DNA of 64,000 bases from Dendrobium chrysotoxum (lineage: Eukaryota > Streptophyta > Magnoliopsida > Asparagales > Orchidaceae). The position numbers and the translations under genes are program-made. The notes beneath the pieces are model-generated. The model ran no database searches and had not been told where the DNA came from. It was given only the letters and a program-made list of their open reading frames with translations. This document shows positions 44,601-48,399 of the stretch, piece after piece (positions within the stretch are counted from its first letter, which is position 1; each line of letters starts with the position of its first letter). Where the stretch lies: contig CM034305.1 of NCBI GenBank assembly GCA_019925795.1, positions 66,700,573-66,764,572 on the forward strand. Reading direction: 5' to 3'.

Positions 44601-46224
44601 CATCAATTTGTTAGAACATTTGTTGAAGCACAATTGATTTATTAAGGTTGGCATTTCTGTTGATCACTAAACCAAGTGATCGAGGTCATGTATGCAAAAG
44701 CCTTTATCCCTTAACCTCATATGTATACCCATTAAATATGTTAGCTCTTGGATTCAAATTACCCTTCTTTAACTTGACCATAAGTAGGACAACTAAAGAC
44801 TCTAAGAATATAATAAGTGATAGGATATTGCACTCTCCGATGTGTAAGTGACGCATAAGAGGTAGGATCAACCTATGAGCAATTATATGATAACACAACA
44901 TGCAATATATGAGTAATGAAGAAAATTACACAAAAACAAGATGACATCAAATTTATGTGGTTTATTCAAGACTGACCTGCCTCCATTGGACAAGAAGGCA
45001 CAATATCCACCAACGATAAATCTAGGAGTACTAATAAGGGGATTGATTATACACTTATTTTTTCGATGAGTGATAAAGAGGAGTGTTGTAAATCTCACCG
45101 ATTTTTGGGGCAAAGTTTCTTTAGAGCAAACCAAAGAATAGAGTATAGTTATTCCTCTCAAAAAATCTCGAAGAACATAACAATAATAAATCTCTCTTTA
45201 TCTTTCCTTCAATTTTCCAACCAGCAGAAGCCCTTTTTTTCTCTTTTCCTGAGCTGTAGATCCCTTTTTGCTCTTCGCGAACCCAGGGAGCCGCTGCCCA
45301 CCTGTTTTTGCATATCAGTAACTGCAACACTCTCCATTTTGTAATCCTAGGGTGTTCGTCTGCGAGAGAAACTACAATGCATGATCCCACCTATTCTCAT
45401 TCGCTCTTTCCTTTGTAGGTTGTCCATAATCTTGCCTTGATTTGTTAGAAGTAGATAATTACGATTCCAAAAGGTAAAATTTCAGAAAAAAACACCTTTT
45501 TAAGATTTAATATTATCCCAAAAGATGGATTAGTTATTTATGGGAATTTCATTTTAGTATCTTAGCCTAAAACGTATGATCCACCCTTGTTAATTCTAGC
45601 ATAAAGCGTATGGTCTATTCTTATTAATTCTAGGCTGGATTCAAATTACTGGGTCAGCCTAAAGCTATTTGAGCTCGCAGAAATGGAACCCCAACTTCAA
45701 CCATTAGCCTGTTCAAAGATAATCTGAACCTGCATGTTTTGTGTCTCATTATTTTCTCGTTGTAGAGGGTTGACACTCCATCAGATGTTATACTAGCAGC
45801 TTTAAACAAAGAGAAGGAACGATTTAAGGTCTAGATACTTGGAAAATTGCTTTCAAGTGGCCAATCTAGCAAAACTGAATTGCTACCTACTTTCTTGACT
45901 TCAATTTTTGAGTCATATATGTGCACTGTTTTTCAAAGGCACAATGATTGGCCTTTGTATTACAGACAAATTAATGCATATTGATCAACGGTTTTTATTT
46001 CAAAATTCTTTAAATGCAAACAATGAATGTTTCAGTCTGCTTTCTTTTCGCTTATGTTTGTTTAACTGTAATATATATCTTCCTGCACCTTATACAGGCA
46101 TGGCTTACATATTTTTGGAGAAGAGCCAAATCCCATGGTGTGGAAGAAGAGATTGCTGATGAGAGGCTACAGTTTTGGATTGGCCGTTCTGGTCAGTCCC
46201 CAACTTCTCATGATGCGGTCGATG
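6033..46224 (+). CDS. SCD2: SCD2-like coiled-coil protein, 16 exons (3' end outside the window)
   Basis: Joined coding exons: 6033-6413, 12777-12958, 13848-13923, 14040-14081, 14159-14221, 19261-19310, 19387-19414, 23976-24050, 24169-24279, 24376-24436, 28941-29057, 29154-29272, 39771-39840, 40791-40835, 43353-43393 and 46098-46224. Together they give 1588 nt, about 529 codons, without a stop. The product matches the SCD2 family as I recall it: a Ser/Pro-rich N-terminus with the TVKRTQNVAAKAAA signature (residues 1-213), a charged coiled coil (about 205-340) and a conserved C-terminal region with VVLKRCWLARYWGLA, GEGNIESMLSVE and LQFWIGRSG. In Arabidopsis, SCD2 works with the DENN protein SCD1 in clathrin-linked trafficking, cytokinesis and cell expansion. 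The family runs to roughly 570-580 residues, so one short terminal exon (usually starting VERG) is missing. Introns range from 77 nt to more than 10 kb and carry the mobile elements listed below. The gene looks intact; expression is inferred, not shown. Confidence 0.93.
6414..7350. other. start of SCD2 intron 1
   Basis: AT-rich intronic sequence without a recognised element or exon candidate, up to the left edge of the copia remnant. Confidence 0.6.
8046..12420 (+). pseudogene. copia gag-pol remnant
   Basis: Recognisable pieces on the + strand, in shifting frames: a gag stretch (KWLIDKSKI then IAWILGSINQ, 8226-8290); the protease region VDYDATNHIS near 9045, where DSG is altered; gag-pre-integrase GKLIDNNYDTQFS (9237); integrase IHS.IWG and FVTFIDNYNKYTCVYF (9640-9740); a late integrase part (SRFLKFDSPCYHFFDKHP, 10430) after a MITE insertion; RT LEDNHTWEII (11018), INVDGIIITG in place of YVDD (11464), YFLGLEV (11550); and RNase H KHIEVGCH (12212). 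Many stops and frameshifts make it non-functional. Confidence 0.85.
10045..10431. mobile_element. hAT-type MITE inside the copia remnant
   Basis: The element starts TAGGTGTGTAA and ends TTATACCCCTA, imperfect terminal inverted repeats of the TAGGGGTGT.AA type. Flanks TCTTCTCG (left) and CTTTCTCG (right) match in the last six of eight positions, as for an aged 8-bp hAT duplication. Internally it is rich in AGCTCGAGCTCGA-like words. Removing it rejoins copia integrase text on both sides. Confidence 0.7.
12777..12958 (+). CDS. SCD2: SCD2 exon 2
   Basis: The acceptor TTTATATTAG is followed by SGLNFVEHSSAVRSASIGRP, matching the GRNF..H..VRS..GRP segment of SCD2 proteins, then a Pro-rich stretch. 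The exon enters in phase 0 and leaves in phase 2 (AGAAG, donor GTAATA). A later AG at 12797 would also keep frame but would lose the conserved NFVEH residues. It lies about 130 bp after the 3' LTR of the copia remnant that fills intron 1. Confidence 0.9.
13848..13923 (+). CDS. SCD2: SCD2 exon 3
   Basis: This exon completes the split Arg codon from exon 2 and reads RFSVDTGHLNPKENGISRQA, ending ASALQDE before donor GTATTG (phase 0). The frame stays open beyond the donor for about 60 codons, but that text does not match the family, whereas splicing to 14040 restores the conserved QDE-LDMLQEEN junction. Confidence 0.87.
14040..14081 (+). CDS. SCD2: SCD2 exon 4
   Basis: A 42-nt exon encoding LDMLQEENETMLEK, the start of the conserved coiled coil. 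Acceptor CATGCAG, donor GTGTGT, phase 0 on both sides. The preceding intron is only 116 nt. Confidence 0.9.
14159..14221 (+). CDS. SCD2: SCD2 exon 5
   Basis: A 63-nt exon encoding LRRAEEKREEAEARTRELEK plus Q, a heptad-like charged coiled-coil segment. Acceptor TTTTTTTCAG, donor GTTCCT, phase 0/0. The preceding intron is 77 nt, the shortest in the gene. Confidence 0.93.
14222..15258. other. SCD2 intron 5, first part
   Basis: AT-rich intronic DNA. A phrase, CTATAACTATAGTT, occurs at about 14480 and 14858. No exon or element recognised. Confidence 0.55.
15259..15278. repeat. G homopolymer run
   Basis: A run of about 16 consecutive G, preceded by GGGTG. Length is unreliable in any assembly. Confidence 0.85.
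15281..16490. repeat. triplicated segment, about 0.3-0.47 kb per unit
   Basis: Three direct copies begin at about 15285, 15712 and 16020. Copies 1 and 2 are nearly identical for about 230 bp (TTTAGTTTACCAATATTAGG through GTCTAATGGTGGTTCAGTGG). Copies 1 and 3 share the longer downstream part (GTATGTTTATTGTCCTAA... GAGAGGGGAATATCCCAAAG), which copy 2 lacks. Copies 2 and 3 share GCTATGCGACAACCTTG. No coding signal. Confidence 0.92.
16491..17310. other. SCD2 intron 5, middle part
   Basis: No gene or clear element. Loosely similar phrases about AGG(C)TTGTGACCTCA and GGACTTATGAACTTA near 16993 and 17212 suggest an old internal duplication. Confidence 0.4.
17311..17351. repeat. (TA)n microsatellite, left
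   Basis: About 20 TA units immediately left of the MITE-like element at 17352. Confidence 0.95.
17352..17564. mobile_element. MITE-like element between two TA microsatellites
   Basis: The 213-bp sequence opens CCAAATTGGTCTCCTAAC and closes GTCCTGGGACCATTTTGG, imperfect inverted repeats that extend about 45 bp inward (GACAAAAATAGTCCCCGAG versus GGGGCTATTTTGATC). It is bracketed by (TA)n on both sides, so the target duplication is hidden in the repeat. The element at 22366 has related ends. Confidence 0.65.
17570..17601. repeat. (TA)n microsatellite, right
   Basis: About 16 TA units immediately right of the MITE-like element. A further (TA)n run lies at about 17938-17963. Confidence 0.95.
17602..19260. 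other. SCD2 intron 5, last part
   Basis: AT-rich intron sequence with a TA run near 17938. The interval 18360-18690 is less AT-biased and has two overlapping short open frames, but nothing in them is recognised. Confidence 0.5.
19261..19310 (+). CDS. SCD2: SCD2 exon 6
   Basis: It encodes VASLGEGVSLEARLLS plus two bases of the next codon, one of the best conserved parts of the family. Acceptor TTACTTGCAG, donor GTTTCT. The intron before it is 5 kb and contains the triplicated segment at 15281-16490. Confidence 0.95.
19387..19414 (+). CDS. SCD2: SCD2 exon 7 (28-nt micro-exon)
   Basis: This tiny exon completes an Arg codon and reads RKEAALRQRE in phase with exons 6 and 8. Acceptor GCTTTTGCAG, donor GTAACT. 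Automated gene finders may skip it because it is so short and isolated. Confidence 0.93.
19415..23975. other. SCD2 intron 7
   Basis: No exon recognised. 19500-20800 contains phrases typical of aged retroelement sequence but no conserved domain; 20820-21290 is very AT-rich; 21300-21470 and 21820-21900 carry repeated TTCAAACTTGTTCGAA-like words; 21500-21770 is C-rich with short open frames that match nothing I know. A MITE-like element is listed separately at 22366. Confidence 0.5.
22366..22513. mobile_element. small MITE-like element, related to 17352-17564
   Basis: Its start CAAAATAGTCTCCAAACTATT pairs with its end AATAGTCGGGGGACCATTTCG as imperfect inverted repeats, and the inner arms (GTGACCAATTTAG versus AAATTGGCCATA) extend the match to about 37 bp. 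Length about 148 bp. No clear target duplication. Confidence 0.6.
23976..24050 (+). CDS. SCD2: SCD2 exon 8
   Basis: It encodes AYLKAANQMKDGRDGEAEAL and RQMAM, continuing the coiled coil. Acceptor GACTTAG, donor GTACTT, phase 0/0. The preceding 4.6-kb intron is AT-rich and holds a MITE-like element at 22366-22513. Confidence 0.93.
24169..24279 (+). CDS. SCD2: SCD2 exon 9
   Basis: It encodes 37 residues, including SVKDEAAAAVEKLRETESEA and the conserved FRTMMQRMILTEEEM. Acceptor TTAAATAG, donor GTTCTG, phase 0/0. This is the last part of the predicted coiled coil. Confidence 0.95.
24376..24436 (+). CDS. SCD2: SCD2 exon 10
   Basis: It encodes EEVVLKRCWLARYWGLAAQH, the near-invariant opening of the C-terminal SCD2 region, and leaves in phase 1. 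Acceptor TTCTTTAG, strong donor GTAAGC. Confidence 0.96.
24437..26740. other. SCD2 intron 10, first part
   Basis: No gene. Two loosely similar stretches around 25640-25800 and 26010-26170 (GG(A)TTTGGTTCATT..., CATTCTTTGTC/CATTCCTTCTG) and repeats of ATGAATCTATGGGATC between 26505 and 26585 suggest decayed retroelement sequence. Confidence 0.45.
26745..27340 (-). pseudogene. antisense Ty1/copia RNase H remnant
   Basis: Read on the minus strand from 27340 downward, copia RT-end/RNase H text is visible in broken frames: a YLKG-like YIKGNRNKEILF block, GGN..GSNKKN, SNVESELEL, and the strong terminal motif KHIEIDIHFIKKKLE (26771-26812), followed by a stop. It lacks LTRs and other domains, so it is a fragment, and it is in the opposite orientation to SCD2. 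Confidence 0.78.
27341..27862. other. SCD2 intron 10, between copia remnant and MITE
   Basis: Intronic sequence without a recognised feature; it may continue the copia remnant beyond recognition. Confidence 0.4.
27863..28214. mobile_element. hAT-type MITE
   Basis: It starts TAGGGGTGTCAATAAATGAC and ends CAACCCAAATTGACACTTCCA, an imperfect inverted repeat with the common TAGGGGTGTCAAT terminus, also found intact at 49593. Flanks GGCTCCTG and GACACTTG match poorly, so the 8-bp duplication has decayed or the right edge is slightly off. Confidence 0.65.
28215..28940. other. SCD2 intron 10, last part
   Basis: No exon or element recognised. An open frame at 28273-28560 has no family-like residues. 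Confidence 0.5.
28941..29057 (+). CDS. SCD2: SCD2 exon 11 (GC splice donor)
   Basis: It encodes GVYLDIAASKYEYWSSLAPL, then PLEVVISAGQKAKEESSNK. Acceptor AATATTGTAG. The only donor that agrees in phase with exon 12 is AAAG followed by GCAAGT at 29058; reading on meets a TAG at 29064-29066. GC-AG introns typically have a near-perfect AG-GCAAGT context, as here. Confidence 0.93.
29154..29272 (+). CDS. SCD2: SCD2 exon 12
   Basis: It encodes NEFSGRNKLVRELIDIAGEG, then NIESMLSVEQGLRELAALK. The GEGNIESMLSVE block is a family signature. Acceptor TTTCTTAG, donor GTTGCG. The following intron of 10.5 kb contains the RTE LINE and the gypsy element. Confidence 0.95.
29273..31250. other. SCD2 intron 12, before the gypsy element
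   Basis: No conserved domain found on either strand. 29620-30480 and 30890-31130 have the look of old LTR sequence, but no ends were found. Confidence 0.45.
31440..31950. repeat. degenerate tandem repeat, period about 140-160 bp
   Basis: Three units start with GGAAATTGA/CGAAATTGA at 31463, 31603 and 31763, each followed by TTGC(C/T)CAAA(C/T)GA, a CGAT/TGAT word, AAAA(C/T)(A/G)GA and a CGTTG word. Strongly diverged. It sits inside the presumed LTR. Confidence 0.75.
31978..35138 (+). mobile_element. RTE-clade LINE, apparently full length
   Basis: The 5' end is set by homology to a second copy at 55843 (both start ACTGCCGTTG.CAGGTCCCAAG). The 3' end is a short TTG/TTA microsatellite tail rather than poly(A), as in RTE-clade elements. 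It carries one intact open frame. The insertion splits the gypsy LTR. I could not assign a clear target duplication; ATTAAC occurs near both ends but is short. Confidence 0.88.
32073..35105 (+). CDS. RTE LINE polyprotein: AP endonuclease and reverse transcriptase
   Basis: A single uninterrupted frame of 1010 codons from the first ATG (MNPLINCVNARAF). An APE-like endonuclease occupies about residues 65-305, with TWNIG, QETKW, SAYAPQVG, GGDLNGHVG, QIDYF and TQHRL: all expected catalytic positions are present. The reverse transcriptase (about 575-830) has NYRGIKLM, FGFMPGRSTMEAI, FIDLEKAYDKVPR, GLHQGSALSPYLF and the FADD active site (755-758). A C-terminal region (RYLGSIVQ, AMLYGAECWP, LRWFGHIKRRP) is typical of plant RTE elements. 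These proteins nick target DNA and copy the RNA in place. The lack of any disabling change suggests a recent, possibly mobile copy; activity is inferred. Confidence 0.95.
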   Translation: MNPLINCVNARAFPGSDALYGLNTVKSVQGPLHRRPGAVLNRQGFPHQGRMWAKKLVHDTNIRIGTWNIGSLTGRLMELIDIMIHRKINILCIQETKWVGEKAKEIDSLGFKVWYSGKSRTRNGVGVIIDKSLKDNIININRIGDRIMALKIVVDAKIINIISAYAPQVGLDMCSKLKFWEDLEELIQKIPLEEKIFIGGDLNGHVGREVNDFKSIHGGYGFGMTNEGDKTILDFSLAYDFLIANTLFKKRDEHLITYKNGYSKTQIDYFLIRKVDRLDCKDCKVIPSESLCTQHRLLVLDFKMKGQKIKNKVKRFSRIRWGHLKNSNKNIFESKILDSKILFVHEDANVMWEKVTSDIKNIAKDVFGVSKGKAPNSKNSWWWNPIVQEKIKNKKICYKNWFRCKNSDNWERYKEACKDSKKAICDAKILAFNDLYNRLDTKEGERYMYKLAKQRDRSSKDLIQVKCIKDEDQKVLFLEDDIQQRWMRYFDKLFNEDCRNTIDFSDLSILNENKDFCFYRRISKTEVREALKKMKCGKAVGPDDIPIEMWKCLGDEGISWLTKLFNNILKTKKMPDAWRMSVLILIYKNKGDAQDCANYRGIKLMCHTLKLWERVMERRLRCDTNVSQNQFGFMPGRSTMEAIHLLRGLMEKYRENKEDLHMIFIDLEKAYDKVPREVLWRVLEKKGVNNAYIQIIKDMYEGATTCVQTQGGLTKYFPISVGLHQGSALSPYLFALVMDVLTRHLQEDVPWCMLFADDILLVDKTKEGVEGKLEVWRSTLESKGFRLSRSKTEYMECNFSSNRPSEGIVTLDDQVINKSTRFRYLGSIVQSDGEIDGDVISRIQVGWLKWRNASGLLCDRKVPLKLKGKFYKMVVRPAMLYGAECWPLKEKHNTKLCVAEMRMLRWMSGFTLRDRIRNEHIREKVGVAPVEDKIRESRLRWFGHIKRRPSDDPVRKVEVLDLTYVKKGRGRPKKTWLENIRNDLSLLDLNENLTLNRTQWRKRIHVADPT
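35137..35244. repeat. 54-bp duplication at the LINE 3' junction
   Basis: AGTAATAATAACA.AT.ATTA then ATATTACTATTAATTTAATA recurs with a 54-bp offset (35137 and 35191), with few differences. It starts within or just after the LINE tail, so it may be target-site or tail-derived. Confidence 0.85.
37184..37201 (+). other. gypsy primer-binding site
   Basis: TTTTTTGGCGACTTCGCTAG, a few bases after the LTR end TGACA, matches the TGGCGAC(T)CCGCTGGGGA-type PBS seen in Tat/Ogre-like elements. It fixes the element's orientation as +. Confidence 0.7.
37205..38029 (+). pseudogene. Ty3/gypsy integrase fragment (Tat-like), internally deleted element
   Basis: A 274-codon open frame starts within 4 bp of the PBS at DIVGPIDPPPSKGHRFIF and runs through the integrase core: FAAIDYFSKWAEA, the second Asp in MSDNGPAF, the Glu in ANGLAEAFNKT, then WALWAY-like LVEALWAYQTTYRTPTQATS, VYGADAFLPLE and a C-terminal part ending at NGKRPMLPIN. 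The zinc-finger N-terminus of integrase and all of gag, protease, RT and RNase H are missing, so the element is a deletion derivative. The sequence class suggests the Tat/Ogre branch. The frame being open is notable but the protein would lack an initiator and the finger domain. Confidence 0.88.
38030..38499. other. gypsy sequence downstream of integrase
   Basis: Non-coding continuation after the integrase stop, rich in CAAAT/TTCAAAT words. No domain seen. Confidence 0.5.
38500..39180. repeat. degenerate tandem repeats in the gypsy 3' untranslated part
   Basis: Short units of about 35 bp built on GTGATAGCCAAAATATCC and GAGACACCAAATGTCTC group into a higher-order period of about 123 bp (compare TCTTTTATCCAAGTGATAGC at 38801 with TCTTTTCTCCAAGTGATAGC at 38924). 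Tandem repeats in the 3' untranslated part are common in Tat/Ogre elements. Confidence 0.85.
39346..39481. mobile_element. 136-bp element with perfect 20-bp inverted ends
   Basis: The left end TTGTTGACACATTTTTGTGC is exactly the reverse complement of the right end. The interior holds several TCGA-rich words (CGAACC, CGATTT). It could be a very small MITE, or a TG...CA-ended remnant, since TGTTGAC also starts the gypsy LTR at 31251. No target duplication is visible. Confidence 0.75.
39482..39770. other. end of SCD2 intron 12
   Basis: AT-rich intron, nothing recognised. Confidence 0.6.
39771..39840 (+). CDS. SCD2: SCD2 exon 13
   Basis: It encodes VEDAVVLAFAQQRRLNLLRH and PAS and leaves in phase 1. 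Acceptor TTGATTTTTAG, donor GTTTGT. It lies 290 bp beyond the inverted-repeat element that ends the transposon block of intron 12. Confidence 0.94.
39841..40790. other. SCD2 intron 13
   Basis: AT-rich intron without a recognised element. Confidence 0.65.
40791..40835 (+). CDS. SCD2: SCD2 exon 14
   Basis: A 45-nt exon encoding DLKSPGGDPKFMDAF, phase 1 in and 1 out. Acceptor GATTTGCCCAG, donor GTAATA. Confidence 0.92.
40836..43352. other. SCD2 intron 14
   Basis: AT-rich intron holding the MITE at 41659-41879; otherwise nothing recognised. CAACCAAATAGGCC near 42250 resembles the end of another element of the same kind, but no partner end was found. Confidence 0.55.
41659..41879. mobile_element. 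MITE with TTA target duplication
   Basis: The 221-bp element starts GGCCTCGTTTGTTTG and ends CAACCAAATGAAGCC, imperfect inverted repeats, and is flanked on both sides by TTA (41656-41658 and 41880-41882). This fits a PIF/Harbinger-type non-autonomous element. No coding capacity. Confidence 0.75.
43353..43393 (+). CDS. SCD2: SCD2 exon 15
   Basis: A 41-nt exon encoding ELSDEESEDVLFKE, ending in phase 0. Acceptor ACTTCTCCCAG, donor GTCAGG. DVLFKE joins directly to AWLTYFWRRAK in the family. Confidence 0.93.
43394..45765. other. SCD2 intron 15
   Basis: Intronic DNA without a recognised domain. 44880-45420 (AAAACAAGATGACATCAAAT..., C/T-rich GAACCCAGGGAGCC...) has the look of a solitary LTR, but I could not define TG...CA ends with a duplication. 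The candidate cassette exon lies at its right edge. Confidence 0.45.
45766..45828 (+). CDS. candidate 63-nt cassette exon of SCD2
   Basis: Between exons 15 and the last exon seen, TTCTCGTTGTAG precedes 21 open codons reading RVDTPSDVILAALNKEKERF plus K, followed by GTCTAG, a usable donor and an in-frame stop if read through. Phase is 0/0, so inclusion would add 21 residues between VLFKE and AWLTYFW without a frameshift. The sequence looks protein-like but is not part of the SCD2 proteins I recall, so it may be an alternative exon, an exonised fragment or chance. Confidence 0.35.
46098..46224 (+). CDS. SCD2: SCD2 last exon in the window
   Basis: It encodes AWLTYFWRRAKSHGVEEEIA, then DERLQFWIGRSGQSPTSHDAVD, nearly identical to the family C-terminal region. 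Acceptor CTTATACAG, donor GTGAGT after the first base of the next codon. The expected next exon (VERG...LRKL) is not seen anywhere to 64000; what follows is stacked mobile elements. Confidence 0.95.
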
Positions 46225-46457
46225 GTGAGTTTTCATTATAAAACCCTTATAATGGGCCCTTTATCTGAGCTAGCTAAAGATAGTCGCCTTCTCTATGACA
46301 TTGCCCAATTATTAGTGCTCGTATTTTCTTTTCTTTTTTTATCTACAAGCTAAGAGTTCAGATCTTTCTTGATAAATTTGTATTTTAATAAGCTTGGATT
46401 ATGTACATCCAAATATCTCATAAGCTTGATGACATGGTTCAAAGTAACTAGCCAAGG
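46225..46457. other. start of the last visible SCD2 intron
   Basis: Host intron between the exon donor GTGAGT and the target duplication CAAGG of the outer solo LTR. No exon seen. Confidence 0.6.
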
Positions 46458-47152
46458 TGATGCAGGACTACAATGCTTTAAATGAATGAGAAAAGAACTT
46501 GCACGATTTTGACAAGAACAAAGAACATTTAAGATTATTAGCTATTTAAACGAAAAGAGAAAGCATAAGAGCGGTCATTACGTTTAGGCCAAATTACATG
46601 ATAAGCACTTGAATTATCAAAATAATATAGAATTACAACAACTTGCGGATGAAGTAGTTTTCAACAAAATTCATAATCTAACAATAAAATAGCAATATAG
46701 AAAGCACACTCAATCCTACGTTTACTAAGCATCCCTACATTTACTAAGCAAAGGCAGTAGCTTGCATGATTCCTTGCGATTGGATCATCACCTACAATAT
46801 TAGTGAGATTTAGAAGATAAATGAAAAGGGGAAGAAGCTCACCCTTGTTGAGAACCGGAGACAACACGCCACTGAACGTTGCCAAGTTGTTCTTCGATGG
46901 CTTCGACGAGAGTGTCTAAGATGCGTTCCATGTATCCCTCGCCAGTGTGATCAATCTCCGGATCAACGTTGAAGAAGGTTGAGTGGAGGATGTGGGTGAA
47001 ACCTTGCTCGTCGTAAACAATGCCGAAATCAAGATCGGGATCGGCCTTGCATCGATCTTGAAGTGTTGAAGAGTTGTTGAAGTTGAACTTCGCTGTCCTT
47101 GGGTTAATCCTTCACAAACTTAGAGTTTATCCAAGAATTTGAGAAGGGAAAG

Positions 47153-48342
47153 TGATGTGAAACCAAGAATTGTTTGCGAGTATTAATAATTAATTGATTA
47201 AGTAAGATAAAAGTTTTAGCTTAATGCTTCACCCAAGTAGATTCAAAGAGGACCTTAGAAAGAAAACTATGCGTAGGCAATCAATCACAAACCGAAGTTG
47301 AGGAATCTTTTAAAATAACAACCAAAATAAAATAGTAAAATGATTAGTTCAACACAATCCATCGGTTAACAAAGCGACGTTTTCACCTTGAGTTCCATGA
47401 ATCTCTCTCTTTAAAGTGGTAGGGTTGGATGGAGAAGCAAAGCCAATACACCAAGTGATGCCACCACAAGAAAGAAGATGCCTCGGGTAGTAGTCGTTGG
47501 CGCGGTAGTCGAAGTAGGAGAAGTGGTTGGACGGTTGACAACGTACCAACGACTCGGGAGGATGTGCTCTTCGGTTGAAAGCGTTAATTGATACAAGATG
47601 CGGTCCATGTATTCTTCCACCTAGTTGTCGAAATCCGGAATGAAGTCAAAGAAAGGAGATCGTAGGATGTCGATCCGTCCGTGAGAATCTTCTACGAATC
47701 CGTGATCAATATCCTGATCTGCCATTCATAATTACTTTGAGTGAGGGAGAAGAAGGTTTGATGGAGAGGGAGGAGAGGGGCGGCGGCGGGTATGCAGGTG
47801 GAGAGAGGCGGGTGGAGGGTGGAGGCCGTCGACGGGGTGGGTGGTGGCCAGCGGCTGGGGCCAAGGGAGGCCGGCGGTGTGGGGGTTTGAGGGGGGGCTG
47901 GGTGGTCGGCTGGGAGGTGGGAAAACAGGTTGGAGGTGGTGTTGGTGAAGGGAAAGATAAAGAAGAAACTAACCACGAGTCCCGGCTCCTACCAGCGGCT
48001 GGTGGGTGGTGCTTGGCCCTCTTCTAGGGATCACTCCTCACAAGAACTCACTAAGAGATCTAGAAGTAAAAATCTGAAATTTCATTCATCATTCATCATT
48101 AGAGGCTAATACAATCACTAGGCCTTAATATATAGGCCTCCAAAAGCAAAGACAACAAAGACACATATGCCCTTGGGCTACAACACATGACAAATCCCTC
48201 ATAGGGGTACAAATAAAAAATTGAAATACAAATAACATAAATAAAAATAAAACATCATAAATAGAGACTATGAATCGTAGCCGTCGATCTACGATTCCTC
48301 CGATGGTAAGTGTGACGAAATCTCCTGCGGATGTCCTCATCA
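47153..48342 (-). repeat. chromovirus 3' LTR (528 bp shorter copy)
   Basis: 1190 bp. Relative to the 5' LTR it lacks the segment corresponding to about 53136-53665; both breakpoints sit in GGCGGCGG/GCCGGCGGG microhomology, so a deletion is likely. On the minus strand it is preceded by the purine-rich CGGGAAGAA at 48343-48351, a short polypurine tract. Confidence 0.9.
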
Positions 48343-48399
48343 TTCTTCCCGGGTAGGAGAGAGCTCGACCCTGTCGAGTAAGTGTCCTGTGAACTCTCA

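Noticed and set aside
44880..45420. Possible solo LTR
   Set aside because: The style fits an LTR, but I could not place TG...CA ends with a matching duplication, so it is not called as an element.
47692..48027. Gly- or Pro-rich open frames in the chromovirus LTR
   Set aside because: Low-complexity shadows in both strands of G-rich LTR sequence, repeated in the second LTR.
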